Assembly: GCA_017468395.1 (NCBI GenBank)
Contig: JAFUIR010000005.1
Coordinates: 62,001-126,000 of the forward strand
Reading direction: 5' to 3'
DNA from: Lachnospiraceae bacterium
GTDB lineage: Bacteria > Bacillota > Clostridia > Lachnospirales > Lachnospiraceae
DNA: 64,000 nt
Shown: positions 44,653 through 52,608 of the stretch, in pieces
Position numbering within the stretch: position 1 is the stretch's first letter
How the letters are laid out: each line of letters begins with the position of its first letter
Translations under genes and position numbers: made by a program
The notes under the pieces: generated by a model
Database searches by the model: none
What the model saw: the letters and a program-made list of their open reading frames with translations, nothing else
Told to the model about the DNA's origin: nothing

Positions 44653-45423
44653 ATGAAAGAGAAAGTAACAGCACGTGTGATTTCCCAAACCGAAATCGCA
44701 AACAATATCTTCGATATGTGGATTGAAACAGGACTGGCCAAAGAGGCGCATCCCGGACAGTTTATAGGTGTATACCCCAAAAACAAGAGCACCATTTTGC
44801 CCAGACCTATCAGTATTTGTGAAGTGAATGAGGAAAAAACGGCTCTTAGAATCGTATATCGTATTGCGGGACAGGGAACCACTGAGTTTTCCGGTTATCA
44901 CGCCGGCGACAGTGTAGAAATTTTGGGGATTTTGGGTAACGGTTTCCCCTTGGAAGAGGGCAGAGGCAAGAAGGTATTCCTCATGGGCGGCGGAATCGGC
45001 GTGCCCCCTATTTTGCAGTTGGCAAAAGAATTAGATGCAGAAAAAAAAATACTTGTAGGTTATCGTGACAGCAATCTTTTCTTGAAAGAAGATTTGGATA
45101 AATATGCCAAGGTTTATGTGGCAACGGAAGACGGCAGCGTGGGTACAAAGGGTAACGTTATGGATGCCATTCGGGAAAATGCACTGGAGGCAGATGTGAT
45201 TTTTGCCTGCGGACCTATGCCCATGCTTCGCGCAATCAAAAAGTATGCAGAAGAGAAAAATATCCCCGCGTATATTTCCCTGGAAGAGCATATGGCCTGC
45301 GGCGTAGGCGCATGCTTGGGATGTGTAGTAAAAACAAAAGAAATCGACCATCATTCTCATGTGCATAATGCAAGAATTTGTACAGACGGTCCCGTATTTG
45401 AAGCAAAGGAGGTAGAAATCTAA
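44653..45423 (+). CDS. pyrK: Dihydroorotate dehydrogenase B electron-transfer subunit
   Basis: The 256-residue protein binds FAD (LPRPISICEV), NAD (LMGGGIGVPPILQLAKEL) and a 2Fe-2S cluster (CGVGACLGCVVKT, with a fourth Cys in ARICTDGP). It passes electrons from the PyrD flavin to NAD+. The stop overlaps the pyrD start by 1 bp, matching the fixed 1:1 complex. Confidence 0.96.
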   Translation: MKEKVTARVISQTEIANNIFDMWIETGLAKEAHPGQFIGVYPKNKSTILPRPISICEVNEEKTALRIVYRIAGQGTTEFSGYHAGDSVEILGILGNGFPLEEGRGKKVFLMGGGIGVPPILQLAKELDAEKKILVGYRDSNLFLKEDLDKYAKVYVATEDGSVGTKGNVMDAIRENALEADVIFACGPMPMLRAIKKYAEEKNIPAYISLEEHMACGVGACLGCVVKTKEIDHHSHVHNARICTDGPVFEAKEVEI

Positions 45424-46325
45424 TGAATACAAAAGTAACAATTGCAGGAGTAGAATTTAAAAATCCCGTTATGACTGCATCAGGAACTTTTGGCTCCGGC
45501 ATGGAATACGGTGAATTTGTAGATTTGAATAAACTTGGCGCAGTGGTAACCAAAGGTGTTGCAAATGTGCCATGGCCCGGAAATCCCACTCCCAGAGTGG
45601 CGGAAGTCTACGGTGGTATGCTCAACGCCATCGGTCTTCAGAACCCGGGGATAGACGTATTTATCGAGAGAGATATACCTTTTCTGAAACAGTACGACAC
45701 AAAAATCATTGTGAACGTATGCGGTAAAACTGTGGAAGATTATGTGGAAGTGGTAGAGCGCCTGGGAGATACGGATATTGACATGATGGAAATTAACGTA
45801 TCCTGCCCCAATGTAAAAGAAGGAGCCATTGCCTTCGGACAGAAGAAGGAAGCACTCTATGATGTGACAAAGGAAATCAAAAAGCATGCAAAGCAGCCCA
45901 TTATTATGAAACTCAGTCCCAACGTGACAGATATTACAGAGATGGCTAAGGCGGCAGAAGCAGCCGGCGCAGATGCTATTTCTCTTATCAATACCATTAC
46001 CGGCATGAAGATTGATATTCATAGGAGAGCCTTTGCTATTGCGAACAAAACCGGCGGCATGTCCGGGCCTGCTATCAAACCGGTAGCAGTCCGCATGGTT
46101 TACCAGGCCGCTAACGCAGTAAATATCCCTGTTATCGGTATGGGGGGCATCTCCAATGCGGAGGATGCCATTGAATTTATTCTGGCAGGTGCTACTGCCA
46201 TCAGCGTGGGTGCTATGAACTTTGTAAATCCCTATGTGACAGAGGAAATTGTGACAGGCATTGAAGCCTACATGGACAGATACGGCGTGAAAGATATTAA
46301 GGAATTGATTGGCGCTGTGAAATAA
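45423..46325 (+). CDS. pyrD: Dihydroorotate dehydrogenase B catalytic subunit
   Basis: The 300-residue class 1B enzyme has the FMN barrel motifs ASGTFGSGMEY, NAIGLQNPG, the active-site Cys in NVSCPNVKEG, KLSPNVTDI, and GMGGISNAEDA. It oxidises dihydroorotate to orotate with PyrK as partner. Use of Cys rather than Ser as base confirms the 1B class. Confidence 0.97.
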   Translation: MNTKVTIAGVEFKNPVMTASGTFGSGMEYGEFVDLNKLGAVVTKGVANVPWPGNPTPRVAEVYGGMLNAIGLQNPGIDVFIERDIPFLKQYDTKIIVNVCGKTVEDYVEVVERLGDTDIDMMEINVSCPNVKEGAIAFGQKKEALYDVTKEIKKHAKQPIIMKLSPNVTDITEMAKAAEAAGADAISLINTITGMKIDIHRRAFAIANKTGGMSGPAIKPVAVRMVYQAANAVNIPVIGMGGISNAEDAIEFILAGATAISVGAMNFVNPYVTEEIVTGIEAYMDRYGVKDIKELIGAVK

Positions 46326-46333
46326 AAATGATT

Positions 46334-46368
46334 AAGGTGGCACGTTGTATAAACGTTGCCACCTTTTG
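46334..46368 (+). terminator. Terminator of the pyr genes
   Basis: AAGGTGGCACGTT and AACGTTGCCACCTT pair with one bulge, followed by TTTTG. Confidence 0.8.
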
Positions 46369-46376
46369 TACTTGGT

Positions 46377-46405
46377 GCATATTTCCCGGCGGGGTTTCAT
46401 ATATT
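46377..46405 (+). promoter_or_regulatory. SigE-type promoter of sipL
   Basis: GCATATT (46377-46383), 14 bp, CATATATT (46398-46405). This fits the mother-cell SigE pattern KMATATT-N14-CATACAMT at nearly all positions. Confidence 0.65.
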
Positions 46406-46440
46406 TAGAGTAGTATCCTAGAATGTATGGAGGGAAAGCC

Positions 46441-48012
46441 GTGGAATTAATGAAAAAAAACATACATATGGACCGCAGCCGCTTGCAGGCAACTACCCAG
46501 ATTAGTCTGGAGGAAGATTTAAACATTCCTGAGAGCAAGCCGGATGTGGATGTCCTGATTTACCAAAAGGGGCAGGTACAGATTGAGGAAGTGAAACCTA
46601 CCGCAGACCATGTAGGGGTAAAAGGAAAACTCCTTTTTCATATTTTGTACCAGTCCAAAGAAGAAGGAAAAGGTCTTGTATGCGTGGAGGGGAAAATTCC
46701 TTTTGAAGAGCAAATGTATATGGAGGGTGTGCTTGGCAACGACAATGTGAAAATTTCCTGTCATATTGAGGATTTGACCGCCTCCACCATCAATACCCGC
46801 AAACTCAGCATACAGGCACTTTTGACACTGAAGGCAACAGTGGAAGAATTGTTTGATGTGGAAGTGCCGGTGGATATTTACCGTGAGGACGCAGAAGGGG
46901 AATTCCCGGTGGAATACCGCAAGAAAACTATGGAAGTGGCACAGATTGCCATTCAGAAAAATGATATTTTCCGTGTAAGGGAGGAAGTGCCCCTGCCCTC
47001 CAATTATCCCAATATTTTTCAAATACTGTGGGAAAATGTGAGTTTGGAAGATGTGGAATTTCGTCCCATGGATGAAAAACTGGCAATTCACGGAGAAATC
47101 CATATTTTTATCCTTTATGAAAGTGAAGGGGAGGAACAGACCGTCAGAGCCTTTGAAACTACGGTGCCCTTGACAGGCAGTATTGAGTGCCACGGATGCC
47201 GGGAAGGTATGACCCCGGACATTCAATACGAAATCGGCAATATGGATTTGGAAGTGCGCCCGGACTTTGACGGCGAACAGAGAATGCTGGGACTGGATAT
47301 GGTGCTGGATATCGGCATGAAAATGTATGAAGAAGAAAAAGTGGATGTGCTTACAGATATTTACGGTATCACCAAGGAAGTGGAGGCTGTGACAAATGAG
47401 GCTTCCTTGAAGCGCCTGCTCATGAAAATCGGTGGAAAAAGCAAAATCGGTGACCGCTTGAAAGTGAAAAATACAAATGGCCGCATACTGCAACTTTTGC
47501 ATAGTCAGGGTAATGTGCAGGTGGACGGAGCTGAAATTACTCCTGAGGGTATCGAAATTCAAGGCAATGTGGAAGTGCAGGTACTTTATGTGACAGGAGA
47601 TGACGGAAATCCGTACAACTCCATTAAGGGTATTATTCCTTTTACCTACCATATGGATGTGGAAGGGATTAATCCTAAAGACAGTTTCAGACTGAGCACC
47701 AAATTGGAGCAACTTCAAGTAACGACCTTGGACAGTGAGGAACTGGATGTGAAAGGAGTACTTGGATTTTCTGCAACCATTTTCCAAAATATACCTACTA
47801 CATTGATTTCTGCTTTAGATGTGCAGCCTCTGGATATGGAAAAAATCAATGATTTGCCCGGTATGGTGGCGTATGTGGTGGCGCCCGGAGATAATCTGTG
47901 GAATATCGGAAAGCAGTATTATGTTCCGGTGGAGAAAATCAGAGAGGTCAACGGTCTGACAGGAGACGAATTAAAAGTCGGTGAGAAATTACTGATTGTA
48001 AAAGGTGCATAA
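46441..48012 (+). CDS. sipL: SipL-like spore morphogenesis protein (DUF3794 repeats and LysM)
   Basis: GTG at 46441 is 7 bp after GGAGGG and gives 523 residues; an ATG 9 bp on is possible. Residues 1-450 hold about three DUF3794 units (recurring patterns such as KPDVDVLIYQKGQVQIEEVK and VDGAEITPEGIEIQGNVEVQ, each here cut to 20). Residues 475-522 form a LysM domain (VAPGDNLWNIGKQYYVPVEK). In Clostridioides SipL binds SpoIVA through LysM and is needed to anchor the coat. The SigE-like promoter agrees with mother-cell expression. Confidence 0.9.
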   Translation: MELMKKNIHMDRSRLQATTQISLEEDLNIPESKPDVDVLIYQKGQVQIEEVKPTADHVGVKGKLLFHILYQSKEEGKGLVCVEGKIPFEEQMYMEGVLGNDNVKISCHIEDLTASTINTRKLSIQALLTLKATVEELFDVEVPVDIYREDAEGEFPVEYRKKTMEVAQIAIQKNDIFRVREEVPLPSNYPNIFQILWENVSLEDVEFRPMDEKLAIHGEIHIFILYESEGEEQTVRAFETTVPLTGSIECHGCREGMTPDIQYEIGNMDLEVRPDFDGEQRMLGLDMVLDIGMKMYEEEKVDVLTDIYGITKEVEAVTNEASLKRLLMKIGGKSKIGDRLKVKNTNGRILQLLHSQGNVQVDGAEITPEGIEIQGNVEVQVLYVTGDDGNPYNSIKGIIPFTYHMDVEGINPKDSFRLSTKLEQLQVTTLDSEELDVKGVLGFSATIFQNIPTTLISALDVQPLDMEKINDLPGMVAYVVAPGDNLWNIGKQYYVPVEKIREVNGLTGDELKVGEKLLIVKGA

Positions 48013-48017
48013 AAATG

Positions 48018-48047
48018 AATCCCACAGGGTTTGTCCTGTGGGATTTT
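48018..48047. terminator. Bidirectional terminator between sipL and the convergent gene
   Basis: AATCCCACAGG GTTTGT CCTGTGGGATT is a perfect 11-bp stem, with T and A runs on the two sides. Confidence 0.85.
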
Positions 48048-48057
48048 GCATTATTGC

Positions 48058-48699
48058 TTATTGAAATACAGATTCGTCAGTTACGGTAGTATTGGCCTTT
48101 GCTGCTTCCTCGGCCAGTTTGTCAAATTTTTCCATAACAGCGTCATAAGTCTTTTGGGAAATTTCGGGGAGTTCTCCGCCCCAAGTTTCCTTTGCCTGTT
48201 CAAAGCCCTGCTTAAATGCTTCACGCATTTCTTCGATTTTATCAGGGTCACCGCCTGTAAGAGCGGTTGCAAAATCGATGATACGGTCGGAAGTCTGGTT
48301 TACACCCCAGTAACCGTCTTCCGCAATATCTGCCTGAGCCTGTGCTTTGGTAGCAGGGTCTACGGTATACTCTCCGCTTGCAAGGAATTTCCAAATATCG
48401 TTTGCCTGACCATAGGCATTGCCCTGCCCAAGCATCATTTTTTCAACTAAACTGCGAAGCTGCGCAGTGCGTGCCTCTGCATCTGCTTTTAACTTATTGA
48501 TTAAGTCTGTATTTTGTGTGTAAGTTTTTGCTTCTTTTTTTACTTCTGTAGCAGTCTGCTTAGAAGGCTCATAAACAACGCCAGTATCATTGGCTGTGTT
48601 TGTGGAAGCAGGTGCCTCTGCAGTTGCTTTTTTGTTTGCGGCTGAATATGCCTGATAAGCATTTACGCCGGTTCCGTTGTTAATGCCATTTACGCTCAT
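48058..48699 (-). CDS. Hypothetical protein, sigma-28 regulon candidate
   Basis: The ATG at 48699 follows GGAGGGAACC; an ATG four codons upstream overlaps the ribosome site. The 213-residue product is hydrophilic with no signal peptide. Its N-terminus is Asn/Ala-rich (SVNGINNGTGVNAYQAYSA), with a helical middle (NTDLINKLKADAEARTAQLR) and a Glu/Lys-rich helical C-terminus. No family is recognised. A near-consensus sigma-28 promoter about 90 bp upstream suggests that it is made with the late flagellar genes. Confidence 0.75.
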   Translation of the reverse strand: MSVNGINNGTGVNAYQAYSAANKKATAEAPASTNTANDTGVVYEPSKQTATEVKKEAKTYTQNTDLINKLKADAEARTAQLRSLVEKMMLGQGNAYGQANDIWKFLASGEYTVDPATKAQAQADIAEDGYWGVNQTSDRIIDFATALTGGDPDKIEEMREAFKQGFEQAKETWGGELPEISQKTYDAVMEKFDKLAEEAAKANTTVTDESVFQ

Positions 48700-48785
48700 G
48701 GTTCCCTCCATTTCTGCATGCTGCGCATGCTACCATCCGTGGTTGATTTTTTCCTGAATTAGAAAAATATGCTTTTCTAAAATTT

Positions 48786-48813
48786 TTATCGGCAGGACGT
48801 AGTAAAAGGTTTA
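48786..48813 (-). promoter_or_regulatory. Sigma-28 (SigD/FliA) type promoter
   Basis: On the minus strand TAAA (48813-48810), 16 bp, GCCGATAA (48793-48786). The -10 is the exact flagellar consensus. Confidence 0.7.
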
Positions 48814-48828
48814 GGGTGTTTTACAAAA

Positions 48829-49155
48829 TTATTTGCGATTGGTAATTGCTTTTAGTAAAAAGAATAAATGTTCAAATTCTTCTTTGCTAAGTTTCTGTAA
48901 TTCTTGGATAAATTCTTCCATTTCCGTTGGGTAAACTTTGGAATCATTAAAAAAGTCTTGTGGACTGATGTCTAAATATTCGCACATATAAAAAAAGGCA
49001 CTCATAGAGGGCAGAATTTTCTTGTTTTCAATAGAGTTAATATAACTTTCACATTGTCCTATGGATAAACTCATATTACGGGCAGAGATGCCTTTTTGTT
49101 CTCTTAGAGTGCTTAATCGTTTGTAAAATAATTCTTGAGACTTTTCGTATTGCAT
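48829..49155 (-). CDS. XRE-family helix-turn-helix regulator
   Basis: The ATG at 49155 follows GAGGTGG; a GTG three codons upstream is inside that site. The 108-residue protein has a HTH_3 domain at about 10-65 (LREQKGISARNMSLSIGQCESYINSIENKKILPS, seen as RNMSLSIGQCESYINSIE) and a C-terminal helical segment (EEFIQELQKLSKEEFEHLFF). Such small repressors are common on mobile elements. It is divergent from the gene at 49373, with a consensus promoter and direct repeats between them. Confidence 0.9.
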   Translation of the reverse strand: MQYEKSQELFYKRLSTLREQKGISARNMSLSIGQCESYINSIENKKILPSMSAFFYMCEYLDISPQDFFNDSKVYPTEMEEFIQELQKLSKEEFEHLFFLLKAITNRK

Positions 49156-49199
49156 ATACACCACCTCTTGAATAATTATAATCCATATAGTGTGCAGAA

Positions 49200-49240
49200 T
49201 TGTGGATTTGTAATCTATATTAATATTGACTTGCGGATTT
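49200..49240. repeat. Direct repeats TTGTGGATTT / TTGCGGATTT, possible XRE operator
   Basis: The copies are at 49200-49209 and 49231-49240, 31 bp apart (three helical turns). The second abuts the -35 box of the promoter at 49226. Confidence 0.4.
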
Positions 49241-49254
49241 TGAGACGATATAAT
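49226..49254 (+). promoter_or_regulatory. SigA promoter of the island gene at 49373
   Basis: TTGACT (49226-49231), 17 bp, TATAAT (49249-49254). The leader is about 110 nt long. Confidence 0.7.
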
Positions 49255-49372
49255 TTAAAAGATAGATGTTTGAAATCTATACAAAAGAGAGGAAAGGAGA
49301 TAGGGGAAGCTGTATAGAACAGTTAGATTAAAAAGGCAGTAAAATTCATCAGATGAAAGAGAGGAAAAGGTT

Positions 49373-49948
49373 ATGAATAATGAGAGCATTGTGTTACAAT
49401 CTGCGGATTCGCTAAATGATGGAAAAACGGGAAGCAGTAAAATTTGTATTATTTCCGGTGTTTGTGGCTTGGTGTTAGGATTATTAATCTGTATTTGGGC
49501 AGGAAATTTTAACTTATATGCAATTCTTCTGTTGGGCATATTAGGTGGCTTAGGTGCACTAATCGGATGGGGAATAGGAAACAAGAAGTTGAGATATAAA
49601 AGTGCCATGTTGTCAAGGAAACGCTTTATGGTAGATGAAAAGCCGGAATATGCAGAATTGTATCAAAGATTGTTACCTACTTTTCAGTCATTAAACTTAA
49701 AAATGGAATTGAATGAAAAAGGTATACTTAGCGTTTTCCACAATGGTATCTATTATGATATTGTATTTAATGAAGATGATAGTTTTTCTATCCATTGGCA
49801 TCAGTCCTTCTTTAAGGAACTTTTGGAAAGGCGACTCAATATTTCAATATACAAGAAATTAGTTGCGTCCATGGGATTGATTGCTTATCATGTGCAAAAA
49901 GAATGTTTAAATGGTAATGAAATGTATTACACGCAGGAGGAAAAGTAA
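49373..49948 (+). CDS. Hypothetical membrane protein of the accessory island
   Basis: The 191-residue product has two adjacent hydrophobic segments at about 24-45 and 49-68, then a soluble domain of about 120 residues (FQSLNLKMELNEKGILSVFH, IHWHQSFFKELLERRLN). AGAGGAAAAGGTT precedes the ATG. No family is recognised. The last residues (MYYTQEE) look like the start of a recombinase catalytic domain in the same DNA, so the C-terminus may be shaped by a deletion that joined two genes. Confidence 0.7.
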   Translation: MNNESIVLQSADSLNDGKTGSSKICIISGVCGLVLGLLICIWAGNFNLYAILLLGILGGLGALIGWGIGNKKLRYKSAMLSRKRFMVDEKPEYAELYQRLLPTFQSLNLKMELNEKGILSVFHNGIYYDIVFNEDDSFSIHWHQSFFKELLERRLNISIYKKLVASMGLIAYHVQKECLNGNEMYYTQEEK

Positions 49949-50514
49949 AGGAATGGCATTATGAATTGATTGCATTTCTTCTTTGCACCGGAATGCGTAT
50001 AGGAGAAGCATCGGCACTTACATGGCAGGATATTGATTACAAAAATAATGTGATTCATGTTACAAAAACTGTCAGCAGAACAGATAAAGGGGAATATATG
50101 ATAGGTACACCCAAAAGCAGGACAAGTGTTAGGGATATACCTTTAAATGATGCCATAAAAAGCGTTTTGAATAGCCAAAAGGAAAAGCAGAAGAGGATGC
50201 ATTCAAATGTAGTAAATATGTCGCAAAATGTATTTGAGAATTTATTTGGCGGCATGGTTTATAATTCTTCTGTTAATAAGGCTATTACAGAAACTTTGAA
50301 ACGCTTAGAAGAAAAGGGACAATACATAGACCATTTTTCTGCTCATGCCCTTAGAGATACTTTTGCTACAAGATACATTGAGCAGGGTGGGAGTCCGCAA
50401 GTGTTGAAAACTATTTTAGGGCATAGTAGCCTTGCTATGACAATGGATTTGTATTCTCATGTATTGCCAAATACGAAACAGAAAGAGATGGATAATTTGA
50501 AGATAGTGTTATAG
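49921..50514 (+). pseudogene. Truncated tyrosine recombinase (integrase catalytic domain only)
   Basis: The frame opens after a stop at 49918 and encodes a catalytic domain with all active-site residues: Arg in TGMRIGEA, Lys in TPKSRTS, HALRDTF (H-x-x-R), LGHSS, and Tyr in MDLYSHV. The N-terminal arm-binding and core-binding domains are missing, and no ATG or ribosome site suits the fragment. It resembles integrases of Tn916-type elements and phages. I read it as a remnant of the element that brought the island. Confidence 0.8.
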
Positions 50515-50526
50515 TAAAAGAGAGGG

Positions 50527-50553
50527 TATGCCCTAGTTTACAGCTAGGGCATA
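50527..50553 (+). terminator. Hairpin after the recombinase fragment
   Basis: TATGCCCTAG and CTAGGGCATA form a perfect 10-bp stem with a 7-nt loop. The T run comes only after ATGACGAAA, so termination is uncertain. Confidence 0.45.
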
Positions 50554-50555
50554 AT

Positions 50556-50648
50556 GACGAAATTTTTTGATGAAAAGTAGTCGTTTTCAAATGTAAAAGA
50601 CGATATACTGTTGCAACAGTAGTAAATTACAGCTTTTTAAATTTCGTC
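50556..50648. other. Structured intergenic segment closed by a 10-bp inverted repeat
   Basis: GACGAAATTT (50556-50565) and AAATTTCGTC (50639-50648) enclose about 73 nt that hold a TCGTTTT/AAAAGACGA stem and the perfect palindrome TACTGTTGCAACAGTA (50606-50621). It makes up part of the 328-bp gap between 50514 and 50843; the rest shows no gene. Confidence 0.5.
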
Positions 50649-50842
50649 GTTTTTACAGGTTTACAAATGCGAACAAATGTTCTAATATGGTTTTACGGGG
50701 AGGAAATATAAATGATTTAAATGATTTGTGAGGAATGTAATAAAATGTCAAAATAGCAAAAATAGTGCTGTATTAGAGATAATATAGTTGATATTTGTTG
50801 CCCCTTGTAGTACGCTAAAAGAAAACGTAAAGGGGATATGCT

Positions 50843-51733
50843 ATGAAAAAGACAGTCTATTACTATGTTCTGAAACCTATCAATATTGATGACGAGAAAT
50901 ATGCTCAAGTAGAATCATTTGCAGATGATTTTAATAGTATCATCAGTAAATTATTCCTTGAAGAGAAAAATAGTAGAAAGGAAACACTAACGAAAGAAAA
51001 GAAAATTTTATATTTGTCAGATTATAAGTATGATGCGACTAATAGAATTGCATATATTAAAGTGACATCTGCTAAGTATGATGCTGTAAGAAACGTTGTA
51101 AATACTAATACTCTTGAAGATAAGACAGAATTGATAAAAGGTGTATCAGATGGGGAAGAAGAAAGTAACCATTTAGCAATAAAGTTTATAAGTGCTAAAA
51201 AAACAGTATGTTTATTTGAATCAAACTATTATGGAATAGGTTTTACGAAGATAATAAAATATTTTGAAAAGAAAATTAAAACGGCTCATAAAGAGAGTGA
51301 AGATGGCGTTTATTACAATATTAATTATCAAAATATTGTTTCTCATGATTTTTTGGCGGCATTGGAAAAAGTTAATAGAGTAAAAATGGTTACTTTAGAA
51401 GTAGACAGAAAAGCGTTGGGAGTTTCAGACCAAAAGGCATTTGCAGACCGCGCAGATTTATCTAGTACAGCAGATATTGTGTTTAAACCATGTGGAAAAG
51501 GTGCAACAATATTAACTGATACGGTAAAAGCATTTTTTAAAATGTATAATGAGGACGGCATGTCTGTAAGAAGTGTTTCAGTGGACGCAGATAGTGAGAA
51601 TAAAGAACCTATACAATTTAATACGGAGCAGATGAAGGAAAAAGTATCAAAAGAAGTTGAAGTAGATGCGAATGGAGAAGTTGATACTCAAAGTATGTTT
51701 GCCATTTTTGAGGAGTTGCTTGAACAAGTTTAA
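50843..51733 (+). CDS. RexA-like soluble protein of a two-gene putative phage-exclusion unit
   Basis: AAAGGGGATATGCT precedes the ATG. The 296-residue protein has no signal peptide or membrane helix. Its length and order of segments resemble phage lambda RexA as I remember it: an early FNSII helix, a YLSDYKYD..IAYIKVT strand pair, a repeated-turn region ending VSDGEEES, a strand IKFISAKKTVCLFES, and at 211-216 DIVFKP, where RexA has DIVIKP, followed by a VRSVSVDADSE segment like that of RexA. The next gene is a four-helix protein, as rexB follows rexA. This similarity was judged by eye only; KwaB-like proteins are an alternative. Confidence 0.5.
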   Translation: MKKTVYYYVLKPINIDDEKYAQVESFADDFNSIISKLFLEEKNSRKETLTKEKKILYLSDYKYDATNRIAYIKVTSAKYDAVRNVVNTNTLEDKTELIKGVSDGEEESNHLAIKFISAKKTVCLFESNYYGIGFTKIIKYFEKKIKTAHKESEDGVYYNINYQNIVSHDFLAALEKVNRVKMVTLEVDRKALGVSDQKAFADRADLSSTADIVFKPCGKGATILTDTVKAFFKMYNEDGMSVRSVSVDADSENKEPIQFNTEQMKEKVSKEVEVDANGEVDTQSMFAIFEELLEQV

Positions 51734-51748
51734 AAAGGAAGGATGTTC

Positions 51749-52294
51749 ATGAAAAAAAATTTGGGGGAAATTTGGGAGCCGATAGCAGACTTCTATTGCA
51801 TGAAAAAGGGTAAAAAAGGAGAAGTAAGGGTATTTATTTTGTTACCGATAATTGCCGGGAGCATATCGTATATAATTGGAAAAGTTGGCATTATAAATAC
51901 AACAACGGTATTATTAGATTTTTGCAATGATATTTTGAATCAATTACTTACGATATTGGCTTTGTTTATCAGTTTTTGTATGGCTTATTTGTCTATTCTA
52001 TTGACGAGTAGTAGTGAAAATGTAACAGAGTTAAAGAAAACACCATCGTCATATCATTTAAAAGGGAAAACTTGTAGTTTATATCAAGTGAATGCAAATG
52101 AGATAACGTATATTCTTTTGGCAGAAATACTTTTTCTTATTTTAATCTTTTTTCAGAAATTAGGATTACCGCTTATTTCCAATGAGTGGATAAAGGTCAT
52201 GTTATGTATTAATGTTGCAATATTTATGCATATTCTATTAGTTATGTTGGTGGTTGTAAAGAATATGTATTTCAGTTTTTGGAGAAATGTGTAG
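51749..52294 (+). CDS. RexB-like four-helix membrane protein
   Basis: The ATG at 51749 is 6 bp after AAGGAAGG, and 15 bp after the stop of the RexA-like gene. The 181-residue product has four hydrophobic segments at about 27-46, 64-90, 121-142 and 148-172. The last, IFMHILLVMLVVVKNMY, recalls the end of lambda RexB (FIH...L...YN), and the first, VFILLPIIAGSISYII, its start. RexB is thought to be an ion channel gated by RexA during infection. It is 37 residues longer than RexB. Function is inferred from pairing and pattern. Confidence 0.5.
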   Translation: MKKNLGEIWEPIADFYCMKKGKKGEVRVFILLPIIAGSISYIIGKVGIINTTTVLLDFCNDILNQLLTILALFISFCMAYLSILLTSSSENVTELKKTPSSYHLKGKTCSLYQVNANEITYILLAEILFLILIFFQKLGLPLISNEWIKVMLCINVAIFMHILLVMLVVVKNMYFSFWRNV

Positions 52295-52313
52295 GTGTAA
52301 TGAACAGTGAAAG

Positions 52314-52336
52314 GAGTCACTTCGGTGGCTCTTTTT
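52314..52336 (+). terminator. Terminator of the RexAB-like unit
   Basis: GAGTCAC TTCG GTGGCTC with one G-T pair, a UUCG tetraloop and TTTTT. From here to 52480 I see no gene; the stretch has two TGACCC motifs but no other structure. Confidence 0.85.
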
Positions 52337-52487
52337 CTGACCCCAATTTTGGCCCACGAATGACCCTAATCATCAAATAATCGTACGGAACAATGGTAGA
52401 ATTACACAAACACAGACGAAGCGGAACATGTACTCTATTTTCCAGCATTTATGCGGAAAAATGACACACAACAAACTGCCATGTACC

Positions 52488-52537
52488 TTGACGAATCTCT
52501 CGCCCTTGTACTATAATAAATACAATCCGTGTATACA
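52488..52537 (+). promoter_or_regulatory. ispE-gntR promoter with GntR-type half site
   Basis: TTGACG (52488-52493), 18 bp, TATAAT (52512-52517). TGTATACA (52530-52537), the palindromic core also present in the hydratase promoter, lies near the transcription start, so self-repression by the GntR protein is possible. Confidence 0.55.
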
Positions 52538-52608
52538 AAATACACAAAAGTACAATACTAGAATAAAAAGTGACTGCATATATTATTGTGCGGACAAAGT
52601 GAGGAAGC

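Noticed and set aside
50843-52294. Kiwa (KwaA/KwaB) defence system
   Set aside because: Gene order is soluble then membrane, the reverse of kwaA-kwaB as I know it, and the motifs seen fit RexA better. Kept only as an alternative.
52337-52480. Insertion sequence remnant (repeated TGACCC)
   Set aside because: Only two short repeats, no inverted terminal repeats and no transposase fragment could be recognised.
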